Positions 8,602 through 18,092 of a DNA stretch of 64,000 bases are shown one piece after another. The notes beneath the pieces are model-generated. The model was not told the DNA's origin. It was given only the letters and a program-made list of their open reading frames with translations, and searched no databases. The stretch is from Coleofasciculus sp. FACHB-1120 (GTDB lineage: Bacteria > Cyanobacteriota > Cyanobacteriia > Cyanobacteriales > FACHB-T130). How positions within the stretch are numbered: position 1 is the first letter of the stretch; each line of letters opens with the position of its first letter. A program made the translations under genes and the position numbers. The stretch is from positions 62,001 to 126,000 of the forward strand of contig NZ_JACJTV010000004.1 of assembly GCF_014698845.1 (NCBI RefSeq), written 5' to 3'.

Positions 8602-11055
8602 TTAAACGGATGCTTTACATCCTTTTTCTGCGTTAACTGTGAATTTGGGATAAGCAATGCGTTGGTGATTATATTGTTGCCAGACTTGGACGAAAACTTC
8701 AGCAATGCGGGATAATTCTTCTCGCGTTAAACCAGACTCAGCTAACTGGCTGTCTTGCCAACGGGCGCGGAGAATTTTGTTAATCATGGAGAGGGCTTGT
8801 TCTGGAGTTGCATCTTTAAGCGATCGCAATGCTGCCTCACAGGAATCTGCCAACATCATTACCCCTGTTTCGCGCGACTGGGGAATCGGCCCGTCATAGC
8901 GGAAATCTTCCTCCCGCACAATTTTAGTCGGGTCTTTCTCGGCTATCTGCTGCGCTTGGTGATAAAAATAGGCAATCAACATTGTTCCCTGATGTTCTGG
9001 GATAAACCCCTGAATTGCTTTGGGCAACCGGCATCGCCGCGCCATCACCATGCCCTCAGTCACGTGTTTTTTGATAATCTCAGCACTCTTCCAGGGGTCG
9101 TTAATTTCATCATGCTTGTTAGGACCGCCCATTTGATTTTCAATAAATCCCAATGGATCGTGCATTTTCCCAATATCGTGGTACAAAGTACCGGCTCTCA
9201 CGAGTTCTACATTACAGCCCAGTTCCCGTGCTGCGGCTTCTGCTAGGGTGGAAACGAACAGCGTATGTTGAAAAGTTCCGGGTGCTTGGGCGGCTAAACG
9301 TTTCAACAAGGGACGGTTTGGGTTTGCGAGTTCTGCCAGACGAATTGGTGTCACCAAGTCAAATACGTGTTCTAGATAGGGACTCAGACCTAGTGCCACA
9401 ATACTCCAGGCTAAACCGGAAAAACCGCATAAGGCAGCTTCTTGGAGTACGGTGTACCAAATTGAACCCGTTGCGGTACTGAGAATCAGATGCACAATCA
9501 GGTAGACTGTGCCTTGAGTTAATCCGACGCCAACGCCAAGGAAAGCGAGTTCTTCGCGCGATCGCATTTTCCCCGCCAGTACGCTCATCATGATTCCACC
9601 CGCAGCACCCGCCAGCAAATAATCCCAAGCGATAGGCAGGCTAATTGATAACACGCCACTTAGCAGTCCCACCACGGTGACACCTAATGCAGAACCGTGA
9701 AAACTGCCGACTAATAAACCAACTGCTGGCAAATTCGTATAGCGAACACCTAAACTCACTAATACGGGGGTACTCAAAGTCAGCAGCAATATCAGCAAGT
9801 GATCTCGCTGCCGAATTTGAGGATGAAATCGCCGTTCCACCCGCCAGAACGTAGCTACGGCACCCGTGACCAGAATTCCAAAACCAAGCAATCCAGACCA
9901 ACTGAGGCTCCGGCGGCTTAATTGAAAATACTCTAACAGGACAAAATCCTCTTGGGAGATGGTTGCACCGCCACGGACAATCACCTCATCCTTCCGAACT
10001 GGGATTATTTGCAGTTCTACCGCTTTTGCTGCCTGTTCTGCCAGTTGTTTCGTTTGTTCTTGATCTTCTGTTAAGTTGGGGCGCAGTCCCCAGAGCAACA
10101 GTTGGGTTGCCACCGGCTCAGCTTCCGGGGGAACGAGCAAATTCATCTGTACTCGTAACGCTTCCTGCAAGATACTGTCGGGCAAGCCTGGGGGAATGCC
10201 TTGAGTGAGCATCCGTTCGGCAACTTGGGGGATGCCGGTTTTTGTTTGCTCCCAAGTTTCATTTGACAAGTCAAGTAGAGAGGCATCGTAGCGCCTTTCT
10301 GGATTGCTATCTAAGAAGGCGGCGGCAGCTTTGGCGTATTGTTCGCGGGCTTTGTTGATGGTGTCAATCAGGGCTGAAAATTCTTGGGGGCTTGCAACCT
10401 GATAGTAAGCTTGGAGTTCGGCGACCGCAGGTGTTGCGGAACTATTCGATTGACCGTTAGCATTTGGAAATGAACCCGACGGGGATTGATTTACTTGAAT
10501 GTCGGTGTCAACCGCTGCCAATATGGAGCGCCACTCCCACTCCGCGCACTTGCGGAGGTCAATCTGAGTGGCAGGAGACAATACGGTAGTCGAAACTATT
10601 GGAAAAGAACCAGCTCGTTGTCGGAGGTCTTCGGCAATACGAAGCGATCGCTCCAAATCCTCGTAAACTTGTTCAGTTACGTCCTGCTGGATTGTCAAGA
10701 CGGGTACGGCACCTGTGCGGGCTGCTTTCCGTTTTTCTTCTGTGGTGAGAGTATCTACCACATTAGCGTCAAACGGTGCCCGAATCGTCTGCGGTGCTAT
10801 CTTGCCTACGGCAAGCTTCGGCGCATTGTAGTAGCGTTCTCCCATCGTTCCGGTAAGGGACACCACTGCCAGCACCCAGACAATCCGGGGACGGTTTCTG
10901 CGGTTTTGAAGAGTAGCACTAAGACCTAATCCTAGACCTTGCGCCGGTATAGCGGCAGGCGAATCAAAAAATCGGGATGGTAAAAGACTGCGAAGGGGCT
11001 TGTACGTTTGCCGCCATTGAGCAAGCTGGTTTGTCAATGACTGAAGCGTCTTCAT
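8602..11055 (-). CDS. 7TM-HD phosphohydrolase (PgpH-like)
   Basis: An 817-residue membrane protein built as an N-terminal TM, a large extracytoplasmic 7TMR-HDED region (about 70-370), a bundle of about seven TM helices (about 375-580) and a C-terminal cytoplasmic HD domain. The HD metal motif L-Y-H-D-I-G-K is at about 624-630. Further ligands follow in NKHDE and I-P-E-H-Q-G-T. Listeria PgpH, of the same architecture, hydrolyses c-di-AMP; that substrate is inferred here. Start ATG at 11055. It stands alone on its strand, converging with the hydrolase. Confidence 0.88.
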   Translation of the reverse strand: MKTLQSLTNQLAQWRQTYKPLRSLLPSRFFDSPAAIPAQGLGLGLSATLQNRRNRPRIVWVLAVVSLTGTMGERYYNAPKLAVGKIAPQTIRAPFDANVVDTLTTEEKRKAARTGAVPVLTIQQDVTEQVYEDLERSLRIAEDLRQRAGSFPIVSTTVLSPATQIDLRKCAEWEWRSILAAVDTDIQVNQSPSGSFPNANGQSNSSATPAVAELQAYYQVASPQEFSALIDTINKAREQYAKAAAAFLDSNPERRYDASLLDLSNETWEQTKTGIPQVAERMLTQGIPPGLPDSILQEALRVQMNLLVPPEAEPVATQLLLWGLRPNLTEDQEQTKQLAEQAAKAVELQIIPVRKDEVIVRGGATISQEDFVLLEYFQLSRRSLSWSGLLGFGILVTGAVATFWRVERRFHPQIRQRDHLLILLLTLSTPVLVSLGVRYTNLPAVGLLVGSFHGSALGVTVVGLLSGVLSISLPIAWDYLLAGAAGGIMMSVLAGKMRSREELAFLGVGVGLTQGTVYLIVHLILSTATGSIWYTVLQEAALCGFSGLAWSIVALGLSPYLEHVFDLVTPIRLAELANPNRPLLKRLAAQAPGTFQHTLFVSTLAEAAARELGCNVELVRAGTLYHDIGKMHDPLGFIENQMGGPNKHDEINDPWKSAEIIKKHVTEGMVMARRCRLPKAIQGFIPEHQGTMLIAYFYHQAQQIAEKDPTKIVREEDFRYDGPIPQSRETGVMMLADSCEAALRSLKDATPEQALSMINKILRARWQDSQLAESGLTREELSRIAEVFVQVWQQYNHQRIAYPKFTVNAEKGCKASV

Positions 11056-11300
11056 GTTTATAGTATGCCTGTCGTTTTAGGCGACAGGAGTAATAGGAGC
11101 GAAAAGTAGATTGGCATTGATAAAAGGCACCTTACAGCAATCTTTATCCGTGGCGGCACCCGATTGTTAGCTTCATCCTACCTTACAAAACACTTTCAAA
11201 AATGCCTATCCCCCAAGGGGGATTTATCCGATTAGATTTAATTTTCTTTGACCAGCTTAGCTTGCAGGGAGTAGCCATTGCTGGCGTTTAAAAATAAAGA

Positions 11301-12194
11301 TTAACGCGGTTGAATGACACGGGGCGCTGCGATCGCGCTCATTTGCTGGACTTGCTTTGCTGTTGAGGCATCATAAACACCAGACCAGACAGCGAAGAGA
11401 TTGTCTGCTAGTTGAAACAAGTGGGAATCTGAGGTGATTCCCCACCTAGGTTGATTCCAAGATAGCCGCCATCCCGCAGGAATGCCTACTGTACTGTTGT
11501 ACGCTCCTGACAAAGCACCTGTGATGGTGCAGGTAATGGGGGCTTGGTAGCCGCTACGGGCAGCGCGGGCGACACTCAGGCGAAAATCTTCTAGAGTACT
11601 CAGAAAGCAGTAAAAACTGAGAGCGATGGGGGTACTCTGAGGCTGGGCATTCCGACATAGCTGAGTACGAGCCAATTCTAAGCTCGCATTTTCTTCTAAT
11701 AAAATTTGGACTTGCTGTAATTGTTGCACCAGAGGCGTCTGAGAATCTGCTAAGAAGGCAAGGGTTTTGGGAATCAGAGTCGCCCGATTGAGTTTTTCTC
11801 GAAGGCATTGGGCGATCGCGTATCCCACTGCTAACGCCCCATCTCTTAACTCTGGCTCATCTTGCCAGATGCTGACAACTTGTTCTAAATTTTGCCGCAG
11901 TTTGGCTTTATATTCATGGGAGAACAGCACAATTGGCAGCGTAGCAATAATGGCTCCTGGCGTAGGCGCGTTAGCACTGTTGGCGTCTAACTCTAAAAAT
12001 TTTTCCGTGAGGTGACGCCAATCTGCCAAATCAAACTTACCCTGCTCAATTAAGCTTTCTGTTCCCCAAACCGCCATTTTGCCCCAGCTCGTAGGCTGCT
12101 GAGACTGTTTTTTACTCAAAGGGGTGAAATCTAAATCTCCCAATGCAGCCCCCCATAAGGTGCCACGAAACCGATTTAAAAGAGAGTAGCGCAT
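11301..12194 (-). CDS. ADP-ribosylglycohydrolase-like protein, probably non-catalytic
   Basis: 297 residues, all helical in character. The opening R-F-R-G-T-L-W-G-A-A-L-G-D and a late I-T-G-A-L-S-G-A-Y-N-S segment match the two ends of the ADP-ribosylglycohydrolase (DraG) fold. The metal-binding acidic motifs normally found after the first helix (S/T-D-D) and before the last glycine-rich helix (D-x-D-T) are not visible; the latter reads P-I-T-C-T-I-T. It may be a binding protein rather than an enzyme. Start ATG 12194. Confidence 0.6.
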   Translation of the reverse strand: MRYSLLNRFRGTLWGAALGDLDFTPLSKKQSQQPTSWGKMAVWGTESLIEQGKFDLADWRHLTEKFLELDANSANAPTPGAIIATLPIVLFSHEYKAKLRQNLEQVVSIWQDEPELRDGALAVGYAIAQCLREKLNRATLIPKTLAFLADSQTPLVQQLQQVQILLEENASLELARTQLCRNAQPQSTPIALSFYCFLSTLEDFRLSVARAARSGYQAPITCTITGALSGAYNSTVGIPAGWRLSWNQPRWGITSDSHLFQLADNLFAVWSGVYDASTAKQVQQMSAIAAPRVIQPR

Positions 12195-12286
12195 GATTTC
12201 TATCGTAGAGGCGATCGCGCCTTAGATGGCGTTCTCTCCACATCTGCCGTGCTAGAGCCTACCATGTCCCCAGTACAATTGCCTCT

Positions 12287-12973
12287 TTACTCAAGATTTT
12301 CCCTTGTAATGACTTCTCCTGTTTGGATATTTTTCAAAAAGGGAATTCCTATTCCAACTTCTATCAAAAAATTATAAGATGAATTGTAATCATCGACGAT
12401 ATAACATCCATTAAAGCTGCGAGTTTTCTTGAGGGAAATATTCCAACTTGGTGGAGATACACTCCAATATTTAGCTTTGTCACTAATTTCGTTTTGTAAA
12501 TTTGTTCTACTAATTTTATAGGGGGATTCAACAATATCGATTAGCTCATAACTGTATTCATATTTGTCCAAAACTCTTAGAATATCTTCCCAATTTTGAA
12601 CTTTTATTTTCTTGTCAAAAATTTTTGAATTCAACCAGGAGTCCCCAATTTCAACCAGTTGTTTGGCGATTGATTCTACCCGCAGCTTGTCTTGCTTGAG
12701 AAACTCTAAATCTTCTGGAAGTAATACCCTGTTGGGTAGGATAGTCCAAACTTCAAAGGAAGTCTCTGTATCCAGTGAAAAGGTAGATTTTTTTATACCT
12801 GGTATATCTTCAAAAACTTGCACAGCACTAATGGGTGCTAAGGAATCTAAATATTTAGATTTCGTAGAGCCTGTTTCAACCTCCGGTAAATCCTTAGGAT
12901 AATTCTCAGCTAAATGATAATCTGGAGCCTTACATAGCTCTTCTGGAAGATAGGATTTAGTTGAAGTTTGCAC
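12287..12973 (-). CDS. Hypothetical protein, AT-rich orphan
   Basis: 228 residues with no domain I recognise and no signal peptide or TM segment. It is rich in Lys, Glu, Asn and Tyr, and clearly more AT-rich than its neighbours, which suggests recent acquisition. The start is GTG (12971-12973), backed by GAGGAG about 9 bases upstream on the minus strand, so it is probably translated. The centre contains W-E-D-I-L-R-V-L-D-K-Y-E-Y-S-Y-E-L-I. It is a single gene with no obvious partner; a toxin, immunity or phage-derived role cannot be supported. Confidence 0.55.
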   Translation of the reverse strand: MQTSTKSYLPEELCKAPDYHLAENYPKDLPEVETGSTKSKYLDSLAPISAVQVFEDIPGIKKSTFSLDTETSFEVWTILPNRVLLPEDLEFLKQDKLRVESIAKQLVEIGDSWLNSKIFDKKIKVQNWEDILRVLDKYEYSYELIDIVESPYKISRTNLQNEISDKAKYWSVSPPSWNISLKKTRSFNGCYIVDDYNSSYNFLIEVGIGIPFLKNIQTGEVITRENLE

Positions 12974-13318
12974 TGCGCTTCTCCTCTGTTAGCTGGGGGT
13001 TAAAACCCAATCGGGTCATGCAACTGGTGGAAAATGTGAGTTTAAATAGAGTAGCAGAGCGGGTAAGAGCATTCCGTGTTGCAGTTTACTAAAAATAAAT
13101 AATTTTTAATCAATCATGTTTTTCATCTGTCCAAAGACAGATAAAGGATAAATAACCAACGCCGAGCGATCGCTCATCAAATTTTATAGAGGGAAAACAA
13201 GTCAAGCATGGGGAAGAGAAATGCCACAACTGAAATTTAGGGTAAGGTTCCCTATCTCTAGTAATAAGAATTCAGATGCAAAATGCACGAATTATGCTGG
13301 GTCTGGTTGTCCTTGAGA
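12974..13318. other. Divergent promoter region
   Basis: Non-coding space between the AT-rich orphan and the MscS gene. It contains an ACCCAATCGGGT palindrome-like motif near 13006, an AT-rich block (13080-13120) and a CTGTCCAAAGACAG hairpin near 13127. No gene is visible; the upstream extension of the MscS frame (13283-13318) lacks protein character. Confidence 0.45.
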
Positions 13319-14692
13319 ATGGATATGAAAACCCTTTTTCATCGTTGTACTTGGCAGCAAGGCTCACAGCGGCTTCAGATTTTTATAGTCATCACTAGCA
13401 TTTTCTTGATTACCATTCCATCTGGACTTGCCCAGGAGACTACCTCGCCAAAACCTTCACCCGTAAGGATTTCAACAGAAGAACAATATTTTGCTGATGT
13501 TGTTGTCAGAGGACGTCCAGTTTTTCAAGTAGGTAGTTTATCGGGAATCACTGCCCAAGAGCGATCGCAAATTATCAATCGACGGATTGCCAGCATATTG
13601 TTGCAATCGGAAGCTTTGGGGTCAGTCACCGTTAAACCGGACGATCCACGGAAGATAGCCACCTTACAACTCAATAACCGTGTCTTAATGACCGTTACTC
13701 AACAGGACGCCCGCGACTTTGGGGCGTCTGTAGAGGTACTTGGCGAGAAATGGGCGAATCAATTAAATCAAGCTTTCAAAAAACCGCCCCTAGCGATTGA
13801 TGTCGGACAGCGACTTTATATTCCTGTACGCGATATGGTGCAGGACGCCATCCGCAGCTTGCCCTCAATTTTAGGAGCGTTGGTCGTCGTTGGCATCACC
13901 TGGGTAGGCGCTAGAGGCGTGCGTTACATTGCCTTGAAATGGGCGCAGAAAGAGACAGAAGGCGATCGCAGCACTGAAATTCTAATGGGGCGAGTGGGAT
14001 ACGGCGGAGTCTGCGTAATTGGCTCAGTCGTCGCTCTAGGTGTCTTGGGGCTTGACATTGGGGCCTTACTGGGGGCGTTGGGACTCACTAGCGTCGCGAT
14101 TGGTTTCGCCCTCAAAGAAGTTTTCAGTAACTACATTTCTGGGATGATTTTACTTGCCGCCCGACCTTTTCGGTTAGGCGATCAAGTGACGATCAAGGAA
14201 TTTGAGGGAACCGTTACCCAAATCCAACTGCGGGCAACTACTCTAAATACCTATGATGGGCGGAAGGTGTACATCCCGAATCAAGAAGTTTTCCTCGCCA
14301 GCATTATTAATAACACCGCTTTCAAGCATCGCCGCAGTTCGGTTACGGTTGGCATTGCCTATGGTGCCAATATTTCTACAGCTAAACAAGTGATTACTGA
14401 TGCGGTTCTTAAAGTCAAAGGCGTGCAGTCAAAACCAGTACCAGAAGTCCTTGTTCGGGAACTGGATTCTGGAAAGGTGAATTTGGAAATCCGCTTTTGG
14501 GTGGATTCTCGGCGTCTGGAGTTTTTAGAAACCACTTCTAAAGCAAATGAGGCGATTAAAGAAGCCTTGCACAAAGCAGAGATTGAAATACCTACCGAAA
14601 TTTATACATTGCTGGTACGCAAATCGCAGACTGAGGTTGATGTCTATCCTAACGACTGGGATTCCCAGAAGCGGCTTCCGAATGGCAAGTAA
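13319..14692 (+). CDS. MscS-family mechanosensitive channel
   Basis: A 457-residue protein with a signal peptide ending near GLAQ, an extracytoplasmic region of about 150 residues, about three TM helices and an MscS beta/alpha-beta domain. The pore-lining helix is glycine/alanine rich (D-I-G-A-L-L-G-A-L-G-L) and runs into the conserved F-A-L-K-E-V-F-S-N-Y segment. The beta domain shows R-P-F-R-L-G-D-Q-V and P-N-Q-E-V-F. It likely releases solutes on hypo-osmotic shock or modulates ion fluxes. I chose ATG 13319 because the signal peptide follows at once; an ATG at 13283 would add 12 unconvincing residues. Confidence 0.88.
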   Translation: MDMKTLFHRCTWQQGSQRLQIFIVITSIFLITIPSGLAQETTSPKPSPVRISTEEQYFADVVVRGRPVFQVGSLSGITAQERSQIINRRIASILLQSEALGSVTVKPDDPRKIATLQLNNRVLMTVTQQDARDFGASVEVLGEKWANQLNQAFKKPPLAIDVGQRLYIPVRDMVQDAIRSLPSILGALVVVGITWVGARGVRYIALKWAQKETEGDRSTEILMGRVGYGGVCVIGSVVALGVLGLDIGALLGALGLTSVAIGFALKEVFSNYISGMILLAARPFRLGDQVTIKEFEGTVTQIQLRATTLNTYDGRKVYIPNQEVFLASIINNTAFKHRRSSVTVGIAYGANISTAKQVITDAVLKVKGVQSKPVPEVLVRELDSGKVNLEIRFWVDSRRLEFLETTSKANEAIKEALHKAEIEIPTEIYTLLVRKSQTEVDVYPNDWDSQKRLPNGK

Positions 14693-14731
14693 GCTGTTCT
14701 AGATTCCCAGCCTGTTAGGACCATCACTTTT

Positions 14732-15559
14732 CTACTGTACTTGTGGCACGGATGGGGGTGCAGAACTAATACCGCTTCCCTTACCTCGGTTGTATTTCAA
14801 ATAAAACCCTGCGACTACTAACAAGATAATCGCGAGGGTACCAATACCGAGGGGACTGGGAAGCCAGAATACCGCCTCAAGATGGTTCACCTCACCGGGT
14901 TTGAGCGTCCAAACTAACAGATGTCCTTTCTCCGAGACAACCGGGTTTATAGCATTCTCCGCCTTCTCAACACTCCGCGCGCCCCAAGGGGTTCTCAAGC
15001 TAAAGTCCAAATCGAACAGCGAACCGGGACTAACGATAACGTTACCGTTAGTAGAAAGAACGCCGAGCGATCGCAAATCCAAATCGTAGCTTAAGCGATT
15101 CCGTATCCAGAACAGGAAATTCCCCTGTCTCAGAGTCAGGTGGGAATTAATATTTGGTAAATCTGTATCTGTCGCCGCCTGAAAACCTTTCTTTGCAGGA
15201 GGATTAAAAAACTGGTTAAACTTCTCCTCCAGTTCCGCGCCGGTAGCGAACGGAATTGTCACCACAACTTCCTGGTTTGAGATGCGCTTCGTTTTCCCTT
15301 GCAATTGTCGCGCCCGACGCTGAAGGCTATCTAACCATTCCTGTGCCTGATCGCTGCTTAATGCCGTCAGCTGTTCACCCAACTTGATATGCTGGACAAT
15401 CTCACCACGGTTCGGATTCTCGAACCTCACCCCAGCATCATACTGAACGCAGCCCGACAGCAATACGACCGCTAACAGCATCGCCCAGAGAACCCGCATT
15501 TTCGGCAACACTTTACCGAAAGCATCCCTCACACTCCGACTCAAAACAGCTAACTTCAC
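14732..15559 (-). CDS. DUF3153 lipoprotein
   Basis: A 275-residue cyanobacterial membrane protein. The N-terminal hydrophobic segment ends in a lipobox LLSGC (Cys 37), so it is probably a lipoprotein. A second hydrophobic segment near 235-255 precedes a short Lys/Arg/Gly/Ser-rich tail. The central part (NPNRGEIVQHIKLGEQL and following) matches DUF3153, of unknown function. The Met at residue 21 (start 15499) lies right before the signal hydrophobic core and is an alternative start. It lies 72 bases downstream of the TldE gene on the same strand and may share its transcript. Confidence 0.78.
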   Translation of the reverse strand: MKLAVLSRSVRDAFGKVLPKMRVLWAMLLAVVLLSGCVQYDAGVRFENPNRGEIVQHIKLGEQLTALSSDQAQEWLDSLQRRARQLQGKTKRISNQEVVVTIPFATGAELEEKFNQFFNPPAKKGFQAATDTDLPNINSHLTLRQGNFLFWIRNRLSYDLDLRSLGVLSTNGNVIVSPGSLFDLDFSLRTPWGARSVEKAENAINPVVSEKGHLLVWTLKPGEVNHLEAVFWLPSPLGIGTLAIILLVVAGFYLKYNRGKGSGISSAPPSVPQVQ

Positions 15560-15631
15560 GCCTTTCTCTCCTCCTTACTCCTCTGATTGCCTTTTCTCGT
15601 GCCTGAATCTACTCTTGCCTGAAGTCGTTCC

Positions 15632-16972
15632 TTACCCTTGTCTCGCCGCTACACCCAACTGCTGGAACAACAAACACGGCAAGAAACTACCCCCGCCTAC
15701 CCATTCCGGCTTATCGCCCAAATCCACCAGATTTTTAAACGCCTCAAAAATACTACCAGCCACCATCGTATTCTTGACTCGACCGACAATCTGACCTTTT
15801 TCTACCTTGTAGCCTAAATCCAGATTGACAGAAAACTCTCCAGCCATTTGATTCGACTGTCCAGCACCGAGAACCTGATCCACAATCACCCCCTCATCCA
15901 TGCTGGCAATTAAATCCGCTGTCGATGTCTTCCCAGGCGCAAAGCAGAGATTTACCAACTCCGGGTTAGGACGAGACAAACCACCCCGAAAGCCGTTTCC
16001 TGTAGACTCACAGCCAGCCCTGGCTGCCCAGCGCCGATCCCAGTAGAATTCTTTGACTGTGCCATTGTCGATAAACACTTTGCGACGGGTAGGCGTCCCT
16101 TCATCGTCAAAAGCACAGGCAGATGGTCCGATGCTGGGGTCTTCAAATAAATTTAAGCGTTCGTCAAATAGGGTTTCGCCCAGTTTCCCGACGAGAGGAG
16201 AGGCTTTTTGGACGACACTTTGACCGGAGAGAACTGTCTTAAATAAGCGTCCGATGGCACTAGCGGCGGCTCTAGGATTAAAGAGAACGGGGAAAGATCC
16301 GCTCTTGATGGTCGCTGGCTGCTCTGCTAGAGCGTATTTTCGTAACAAATCTTCCAGGAGACGGTTAAAATCTGGGACGCCTTCACGGGCAATATCAGAG
16401 CTATAAACCTGAAGAAAATCTTCACCCCGTACCAAATTCCCCGAAAGGCTGGCACTGACAACCTGGCTGGTGCGCGAGGCGTAGACATCCTCACTGGTTG
16501 CAATCTTTACGTTATTTGCCCGGACGTGAAATCCCACATCTACCAGAATATCGGGGTTATAGTCGTGGATTTGGGAAATTAAGCGATCGCCCACTTCCAC
16601 TAATTCCTGAGTTGTTGGTGGCGTATATGTTTTTTCGGGTTCCGTCACCTGTACAGCCGCAGCAAATTCAAACTCAGCTTTGTCGCCAATTTCTGAAGTT
16701 TGTACGGCAGCATCCACCAAATCTTCCAACCGCGTCAAGTCACTAGAACTGGCAAAACCCAGCCTCCCCTCATGTCGCACCCGCAGCGCAACTCCTTGCA
16801 GCGCTTTGGTTTGCAGGGATTTTAAGCGATTATTTTCAAACTCAACTGGTGTGTCTTGGCTTGATAGATAGTAAACCTCAGCGGAGTCGGTTCGTCCCTT
16901 CGCCAATTTCAGAATCTGCTCCAGCGTCCCATCAGTCACCATCTCAGGTTCTCCCGCTTCAACCATCCTCAT
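15632..16972 (-). CDS. TldE/PmbA-family metalloprotease subunit
   Basis: 446 residues of the TldD/PmbA family, more like TldE (PmbA). The N-terminal half has V-E-F-E-N-N-R-L-K and G-V-A-L-R-V-R. The C-terminal half has the family's G-N-G-F-R-G-G and T-S-T-A-D-L-I segments and the late M-A-G-E-F-S-V-N-L-D-L-G-Y. TldD/TldE heterodimers degrade unfolded peptides and mature some ribosomal peptides; in TldE the metal motif is normally absent, as here. No tldD lies in the window. The start could be Met 1 or Met 3. Confidence 0.85.
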   Translation of the reverse strand: MRMVEAGEPEMVTDGTLEQILKLAKGRTDSAEVYYLSSQDTPVEFENNRLKSLQTKALQGVALRVRHEGRLGFASSSDLTRLEDLVDAAVQTSEIGDKAEFEFAAAVQVTEPEKTYTPPTTQELVEVGDRLISQIHDYNPDILVDVGFHVRANNVKIATSEDVYASRTSQVVSASLSGNLVRGEDFLQVYSSDIAREGVPDFNRLLEDLLRKYALAEQPATIKSGSFPVLFNPRAAASAIGRLFKTVLSGQSVVQKASPLVGKLGETLFDERLNLFEDPSIGPSACAFDDEGTPTRRKVFIDNGTVKEFYWDRRWAARAGCESTGNGFRGGLSRPNPELVNLCFAPGKTSTADLIASMDEGVIVDQVLGAGQSNQMAGEFSVNLDLGYKVEKGQIVGRVKNTMVAGSIFEAFKNLVDLGDKPEWVGGGSFLPCLLFQQLGVAARQG

Positions 16973-17230
16973 CTTAAAGCTACCAGAGGAACTCGTTGCA
17001 CTACCGCTGTAAATGCTGTAAATACAGATAGGAATTTTACCGACTGCTGCTAATTGTTCTACGACTTTTGATTAGAGAGAAATCTCCTCAAAAACTTAAA
17101 CAGAAGCTGGATTTGCGATTAGATGAATTTTATCAACTCAGGAAAGCCCACCCAGTCACGCCATATTAGGCATGAAAAAAAGGCTTGCAAGAAGCCAAAC
17201 AAGAACCCAATCACCGATAAAATTAGGCGT

Positions 17231-17755
17231 TCAAAAACTAAACCAAGCCAATCCGCCGAGTGTCAAACCAATAGCAATCAAGGCAACCCAAATAAACAAA
17301 TTGTCCTTGGTATTTACTTGGCTGAGATCGATAGGTTCCGGTTCTGGACGCTTTTGAGGAGTTTTCGTAGCACCCTTAAGATTGCTCCCCCGGCGAAATT
17401 CCGCTTCGCTGTCAGCGAGAGTTGTGAGATCGGGAATCTCAGTCAGCCATTCTGGACGCCTGCTGAGTTGTGGGGCTTCCATAATGTAGAGTAAGCGACG
17501 GCTTTGCTTGCTAGTTTGTGGATCGGGATGATGTCGCAGCTGTTTGCACAGAGCGATCGCTTCTGTAGTTTGTCCTGCTGCTTCATAAGCCGTCACTAGC
17601 CAAATCTGGATTTCTCCTCCCAATTGGGAGTTCCGCGTCACCAAGCTACTCGCCTTCTCTAAATGCTGCACTGACTGGCGGTAACTTCCTCGCTCAAATG
17701 CCGCTGTGCCAGCCTGGTACTCGGTTTTAATAATGTCCTGGGTTTCTGAATTCAC
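17231..17755 (-). CDS. TPR-like protein with C-terminal membrane anchor
   Basis: 174 residues. The first 100 form helical pairs of tetratricopeptide type (A-G-T-A-A-F-E-R-G-S-Y and the following W-L-V-T-A-Y-E-A-A-G). Then comes a Pro/Lys/Thr-rich linker and a single C-terminal TM helix (about 151-172), giving a tail-anchored topology. The start is a GTG at 17753-17755 without a clear ribosome site. It probably acts as an adaptor, but the partner is unknown. Confidence 0.65.
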   Translation of the reverse strand: MNSETQDIIKTEYQAGTAAFERGSYRQSVQHLEKASSLVTRNSQLGGEIQIWLVTAYEAAGQTTEAIALCKQLRHHPDPQTSKQSRRLLYIMEAPQLSRRPEWLTEIPDLTTLADSEAEFRRGSNLKGATKTPQKRPEPEPIDLSQVNTKDNLFIWVALIAIGLTLGGLAWFSF

Positions 17756-18092
17756 TGTGCCAATCGAATTTAAAGAGAACTTTTTTCCGGTTTGTACGTC
17801 ATCATCGATAGCCCCTTTAAATTTTAGCGAAGCAGATTATCCTGTAATCAAGACGGCTAAAATAAATTGCCTTTGCCAGGGTTTTCGAGAGCATCCCAGA
17901 ACAGACAGAAGTTGCCAGCCGCCAGATCGGAATCTTTGGCGTCCGGAAGAGGTGGTTTCGGTTTCGTTGTTTTAACATCACCCGTTCAGGTGAATCAATG
18001 AGGGGAATTTTCCTCACCTTGCCAGGGTTTATCTTAAGAAGTCATTCAAAATTTCATAATTAGTCCCATCCAAAATCTTAGGATGTAAAACC
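17756..18092. other. Divergent promoter region
   Basis: No gene seen. Near 17978-17994 is a TCACC...GGTGA hairpin followed by AATCAATG, and a G/C-rich hairpin around 18001-18018 (GAGGGGAATTTTCCTC). Promoters for both flanking genes should lie here. Confidence 0.4.

Noticed and set aside
17123-17494. Plus-strand frames overlapping the TPR-like gene
   Set aside because: Lys/Asn-rich junk start and antisense overlap with a protein having TPR pattern and a membrane anchor.
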